Shown here: in pieces, positions 60,001-64,000 of the stretch
Numbering within the stretch: the first letter of the stretch is position 1
Layout of the letters: each line of letters begins with the position of its first letter
From: Lomentospora prolificans
Lineage: Eukaryota; Ascomycota; Sordariomycetes; Microascales; Microascaceae
Reading direction: 5' to 3'
Length of the DNA stretch: 64,000 bases
NCBI GenBank assembly: GCA_029532625.1
Contig: JARFXM010000009.1
Span: 3,286,001-3,350,000, forward strand
Position numbers and translations under genes: made by a program
Notes under the pieces: model-generated
Database searches by the model: none
Seen by the model: only the letters and a program-made list of their open reading frames with translations
What the model was told of the DNA's origin: nothing

Positions 60001-62742
60001 GTCGTGCTGGACTGCCTATGAGTTTGTCTGATAGCGTCAAGTCGTCTTGAGCCGCTGGCTGGCTCTGGAGAGACGGCCCAAGGCTCGGCCCAACCTTGTG
60101 CTACCTCACCTCCAAGAACACCAAGAGAGGGCCCAAAAAGAATCCCCCCGCACCCGTGCATCTGACGGGTCTGTAACAAGCCGCTTGCCATTTACGGCTG
60201 GGGGTAACCATTCTGGGGCCGTTGGGAGTGGGCCGCCAAACAAGGGACCGCAGAGTGCGTCCTGCATCAGCGTCACGGTGTTATCGCATTTCTCCAATGT
60301 TGGCCTTCGCTTGACGAACTCACCGCTCCTGATCCTGCTACCGGAGGGTGCGCGTCGCAAGGGAACTGTTTAAAATCGCTTAGTGCTGACTTGGCGGTAT
60401 TATGGCAAAAAGGAAGTGCTTTGCCTTCTTGGCAAAACGCGACAGAAGAAGGCTTTTGAACAGATCTTGCAGGGATGCCACCGCTGGCTAGGCCAGCCCC
60501 GAGACAACCTGAAGTGATTGGCAAGCTTAGACGAGCAGGAAACCCCTCTCGCATGAAGACAGCCCGACTTCTCGAGCTCGTCATATCAGCAAAAATCAGT
60601 CGCCCTCCAAAACCACTTTCGAACAACGACTTCATCCAGCATCCGAATTTCTAGAGTGCCCAGTCGCACAGAATATAGTGGTCAGCGAAGTGTGCGCAAT
60701 TGATTAGAAACTTATTCATGGGAAAACCCCGGATCCGGTGCCGCTGTCAGAAACAAATCACTACCCGATGTTGGCTCGATAGGAACAGAACAATGGCCAG
60801 CAGTATTCTGCTCGGTTCCCCTTAATATAGGAGACAACGGTTCCCGGACCCCTCCCTTTCACCTCGACGTGACTTGCCATTCTGCCTATATAAGGAGAGA
60901 TTCAAGAAAACTGTTGCGCGACAATGAGGCCTGAGCTTGTCCTTTCTTTGACCGGTCATCGATGCACATATCCCTGCCAGATCCATTGTCGCTCAAAGAT
61001 CTCGGAACATTCCATTGCAACTGCAATGATGTATTATGGCGACATTGAACAGGGTCTGGTCCAGTTCTGCCATTTTGTACGCGGGAGTCCGTCGACATTT
61101 TTGGCCAATCAATCCATGACCTGGGAAGACTCTTCCCTAGTCAATAGGTCATTCGGGCTGTATTTGGACTATCCCTTCCTGTTAAACCTTCAATCCATGG
61201 CAAGGCTCGAGGTTCTGTAACCGTCTAGGTATTATCCCATGGCTTTCACAGGCGCATAGTACAGGCCTGTAGGGTGACGAAAGGTGTGATCTACCTTCCT
61301 TGCACGGGGCCTCTGGTCATCCCCCTCAATTGAGCTGAAGATGGTAAGCCTAATAGGCTGGAAAAGGGTCAGGACTAATACCACCCAAAGCGATAGATGT
61401 CTATCCATCCAGCACATCTCACGCAGACCGCCCGAATTGGACTAGAGCAAGAAGCTCCTCTGCCGGGGGTGCGGCAAAGGGGTGGTAGGGATGAGAGACG
61501 TGTGAGGGGGAGGGGTAATAGGGGCGTGTAAGTTACCTGGTGCATACACCGTATAATGAACGAGGTTGTAGTCGCGTCGTCGCTAGCAGAATTCTGCGAC
61601 TCCCTTCGTCCTCTCTCTCTTTCCGTTTGATGCTTGTTTGGAAATCGACTGCTATACTATGCTTGCCACGCTCATGCTGGTCGAAACATTGATGAACATC
61701 ATGTACCCTGCCTTGAGCCGAATTGAGCTTACGGCTGGCCCGTCGATCGCCCATGCCGGTCCTGGTCGTCGACCCTGAGTGAAGCAGTCTCATTCCATCG
61801 CTACCCCAGATAGACTTGCGAGATGGACGAAGGTTGTCGGTTCTTCGCCTAATTCCATCAACTTATTCACCCCTCTCTTCCCCAATCCCCGACCCTCAAC
61901 CCAGCCAGTAGGCTCACAAGGAGACCACAACAGACTCAACCCCTGGCCCTTGATTCACACTGCCTTTCTTCCGAAAGCCGCTTCATCGTTCTATAAGGCC
62001 AGGTGTTACTCCAATCCTGTCCATCCCGAACGTACAAGTACTCTATATCCCACCACCCTTACTTGCAACCGCTGTGCCAGCCCACCTTCACTCTTCTATA
62101 TCCCCTGCACCTTAGCCGCATCTCTCGCCTGGACGACGGAGTACTCCGTCCTCTTTGCATGTTGCCCTATTTATCCCGCCACTCGTCTGATTTAAAAATT
62201 GGCCAGCCTTTCCATACTTCAACCTCGCCAAGTATTCCTCCCCCCGTTCACCACCATTTCAATCGCCTCAACGCTCTAACCTTGATCCCCCCGAGAGGTT
62301 TGTTACGTAGACAAAGAGCAGCAGAGTTGCAACCTCCGGCTCCTCTCCTCATCGGAGACCAACTTTCTACCCCGATATCGAACACTCTGCCCTCGTAGAC
62401 GGCTTTCTCAGCCTCGAGTTCCACGCGAGCATTACACAGAAAAACCAGGTGGGTGTCGGCTTTCCTTTCATCCGTGACGTCCCAATAAGTGTTTTTATTG
62501 GACAGCACATTCTTTGGGTCAGCTACCTCTTACATCTTCCCGTGTCCCTTACCTGAGCATGAGTTTCTGGATATTGGACTATTGCTGAGCCGGAAAGGCG
62601 CTCTAGAAGTCAACGGCGTAGTTCGCCGAGTGTCTTCCGTCGTGATAGCCCTCGGTAGGATGTCGAATCAAGCCGGATTGAAGCTAGATTTGATGAAGAG
62701 CTAACACAACCGTGTCGCAAGGACACCCGGATTATTGGGAAG
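57034..62742. other. Long gene-poor region
   Basis: About 5.7 kb, the longest gene-free stretch outside the repeat island. Base composition is normal and there is no obvious repeat, LTR end or transposase relic. All open frames are below 170 codons, overlap each other on both strands, and show no domain. The right end (about 61800-62740) is C/T-rich and should contain a long 5' leader and promoter of the RNA-binding protein gene. A regulatory or non-coding transcript role cannot be judged from sequence alone. Confidence 0.45.
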
Positions 62743-63664
62743 ATGTCGAAGCTATTCATCGGGTAAGCTCTAGTACTGCATTTTAGATGTTGCGTCGCGT
62801 CGATAGCCGACATCAACTAACCTTGCCTGCACAGCGGTTTGGCGTGGCATACAGAGGAGGGAACTCTCCGCCAGAAGTTTGAAGAGTTTGGTGCCGTTGA
62901 AGAAGCGGTAAGTTTAACACCGACTTCGCGCCGAGTCTAGCCAGCTCTACTTTGGGCGAAAAGCCTTCGCCAGCTTCCCTTCCATTCTCCTCGAAGCCCG
63001 GATAGTGAGTCGGAATGAGTCTAACGTCAGCGGTTTTGCGCCCTGTCCTAAATAGGTAGTGGTCAAGGATAGAGATACCGGCCGCAGCCGAGGATTCGGA
63101 TTCGTGCGATATACACAAGAAGCTGATGCTCAGAAGGCGATTACGGCCATGAATAATGTCGAGTATGGACCCCTGCGTAGTCCTGGCTATGTTTCTAGGC
63201 CACGGGCTTCTTATTTTCCTTTTGATAGAACCAAAAGAAAAGAGGACGGTCTCTGAACTGACTGACTGACTCGATCTAGGTTTGATGGCCGCACAATCCG
63301 GGTTGACAAGGCGTCCGATAATGGACCGAGATCAAACACGGGCCGAGGTGGGGCTCCACCATACCTGGGCCGGGGTGGAGGGTACGGGGCTCCCCCTATG
63401 CCCTATGGCGCTCCCCAAGGGTATCCCATGCCGGGGATGAACATGCCGCCTCAGGTCTATGGTAGAGGATACCCCCAGCAGCCATATGACGTTCCACCGC
63501 AAGGTGAGTTTCAACCTACTGAGCAGTGACAAGTCTGCAGATGAGCGTTACGCTGATTGCAGAAAGGCTACCCACCGCAATACGTCTACGCCGATCCCAA
63601 CCAACAGCCGCCACCACAGATGCCTCAGGGCGGGAACGGCGGTGGCGGAAGGGGAGGCTATTAG
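62743..63664 (+). CDS. RRM glycine-rich RNA-binding protein
   Basis: A small RNA-binding protein of the glycine-rich, cold-inducible type (plant GRP, animal CIRBP/RBM3). Five exons (62743-62762, 62835-62907, 63056-63162, 63280-63503, 63567-63664) give 173 residues. One RNA-recognition motif fills residues 2 to about 80: RNP2 is KLFIGGLAW and RNP1 is RGFGFVRY, preceded by VVVKDRDTGRS. The C-terminal 90 residues are rich in G, P, Y, Q and M (GRGGGYGAPPMPYGAPQGYP) and end in GGNGGGGRGGY, an RGG-type tail. The first coding exon has only 20 nt. The last intron has two possible acceptors four bases apart: AAAG (used here) keeps the GGY tail; the upstream CAG would shift into a basic 52-residue alternative tail (63563-63726). 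Transcripts of this family are often alternatively spliced. Confidence 0.94.
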
Positions 63665-64000
63665 CTAGACTTTTCAGGGAACCGTGGAACCCTGTGCTGG
63701 TCTCTTATCACCTTGTCTCGAACTGAGATCCCCGAGAGTTCCGGGTCAACGATTCAGCAGTCGTCGACAGCATCTACTGCGTCCGAATATCTGAGCCTAC
63801 CATTTGCGTTCGCTTGTACGATCAAGCAATCAGTGAGAAGTATGTGCCGACGAAAATACCACGGGTTAGCATGTATACGGTCTTCTTGGGTCAACTAGAT
63901 GGAGGTTGGGAAATGGAAAGAGAAAATATTTTGGGATAAACGGATCAAGAGTTCTTGAGGCTGAAATTAGCTGGAGAGTGAGAAACTGGTGGAAGAAGGA
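63665..64000. other. 3' region of the RRM gene to window end
   Basis: About 340 bases after the stop codon, probably 3' untranslated region and spacer. No other feature seen. Confidence 0.5.

Noticed and set aside
1..64000. CRISPR arrays, operons, bacterial-type islands, or tRNA/rRNA genes
   Set aside because: No regularly spaced short repeats, no bacterial gene organisation, and no B-box sequence in a credible tRNA context were found by eye.

Overview
The window is nuclear DNA from a filamentous ascomycete, most likely a Sordariomycete-type Pezizomycotina. The evidence is short introns (about 50-150 bp) with GTRNGT donors and CTRAC-like branch sites, compact genes on both strands, a Fot/pogo-type transposon, chromodomain Ty3/gypsy retrotransposons, and heavy C-to-T mutation in the CpA context (repeat-induced point mutation, RIP) confined to the repeats. 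I do not name a species.

Left arm (1-17.65 kb): a spliced hexose transporter (2520-4516, +); HIS1, the first enzyme of histidine synthesis (6224-5024, -); a large, mostly disordered protein of unknown function with four CxxC pairs (12807-9178, -); STT3, the catalytic subunit of oligosaccharyltransferase (16616-14011, -); and, divergent from STT3, subunit e of mitochondrial ATP synthase (17100-17652, +).

Middle (17,999-37,953): one 20-kb AT-rich repeat island that can be taken apart completely. The outermost element is a Fot1/pogo-like DNA transposon (63-bp inverted repeats, TA target duplication, about 1.9 kb of its own sequence). Two 5.9-kb LTR retrotransposons with 441-bp LTRs are inserted in it (18,688-30,440 and 30,614-36,884). 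A 5.8-kb relative with 397-bp LTRs sits inside the first (19,833-25,662). A different, non-mutated 349-bp solo LTR sits inside the second (33,023-33,371). All three large retroelements lie on the minus strand, show relics of a Ty3/gypsy reverse transcriptase and a chromodomain, and carry a 15-nt sequence beside the 5' LTR that is perfectly complementary to a sequence inside the LTR, the layout expected for self-primed (Tf1-type) reverse transcription.

Right arm (38.7-64 kb): cytoplasmic dynein intermediate chain (38,700-40,851, +); a DUF726/TMCO4-Mil1-like putative lipase (42,266-46,000, +); an unrecognised single-pass membrane protein (49,309-50,749, +); the Golgi protein TVP23 (52,498-51,697, -); a citrate-lyase-beta-like (CLYBL-type) mitochondrial lyase (53,153-54,180, +) convergent with an unrecognised 905-residue basic protein (57,033-54,211, -); and an RRM glycine-rich RNA-binding protein (62,743-63,664, +). 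Long gene-poor gaps lie at 1-2.5, 6.2-9.2, 46.0-49.3 and 57.0-62.7 kb.

The genes are unrelated housekeeping functions in ordinary eukaryotic order; there is no sign of a biosynthetic or defence cluster. The most interesting material is in the nested repeat island: the self-priming signal, the sparing of outer element edges by RIP, the repeated sub-terminal motifs of the DNA transposon, and a segment that looks like a consensus artefact. All exon structures were derived by eye from splice signals and reading-frame continuity.
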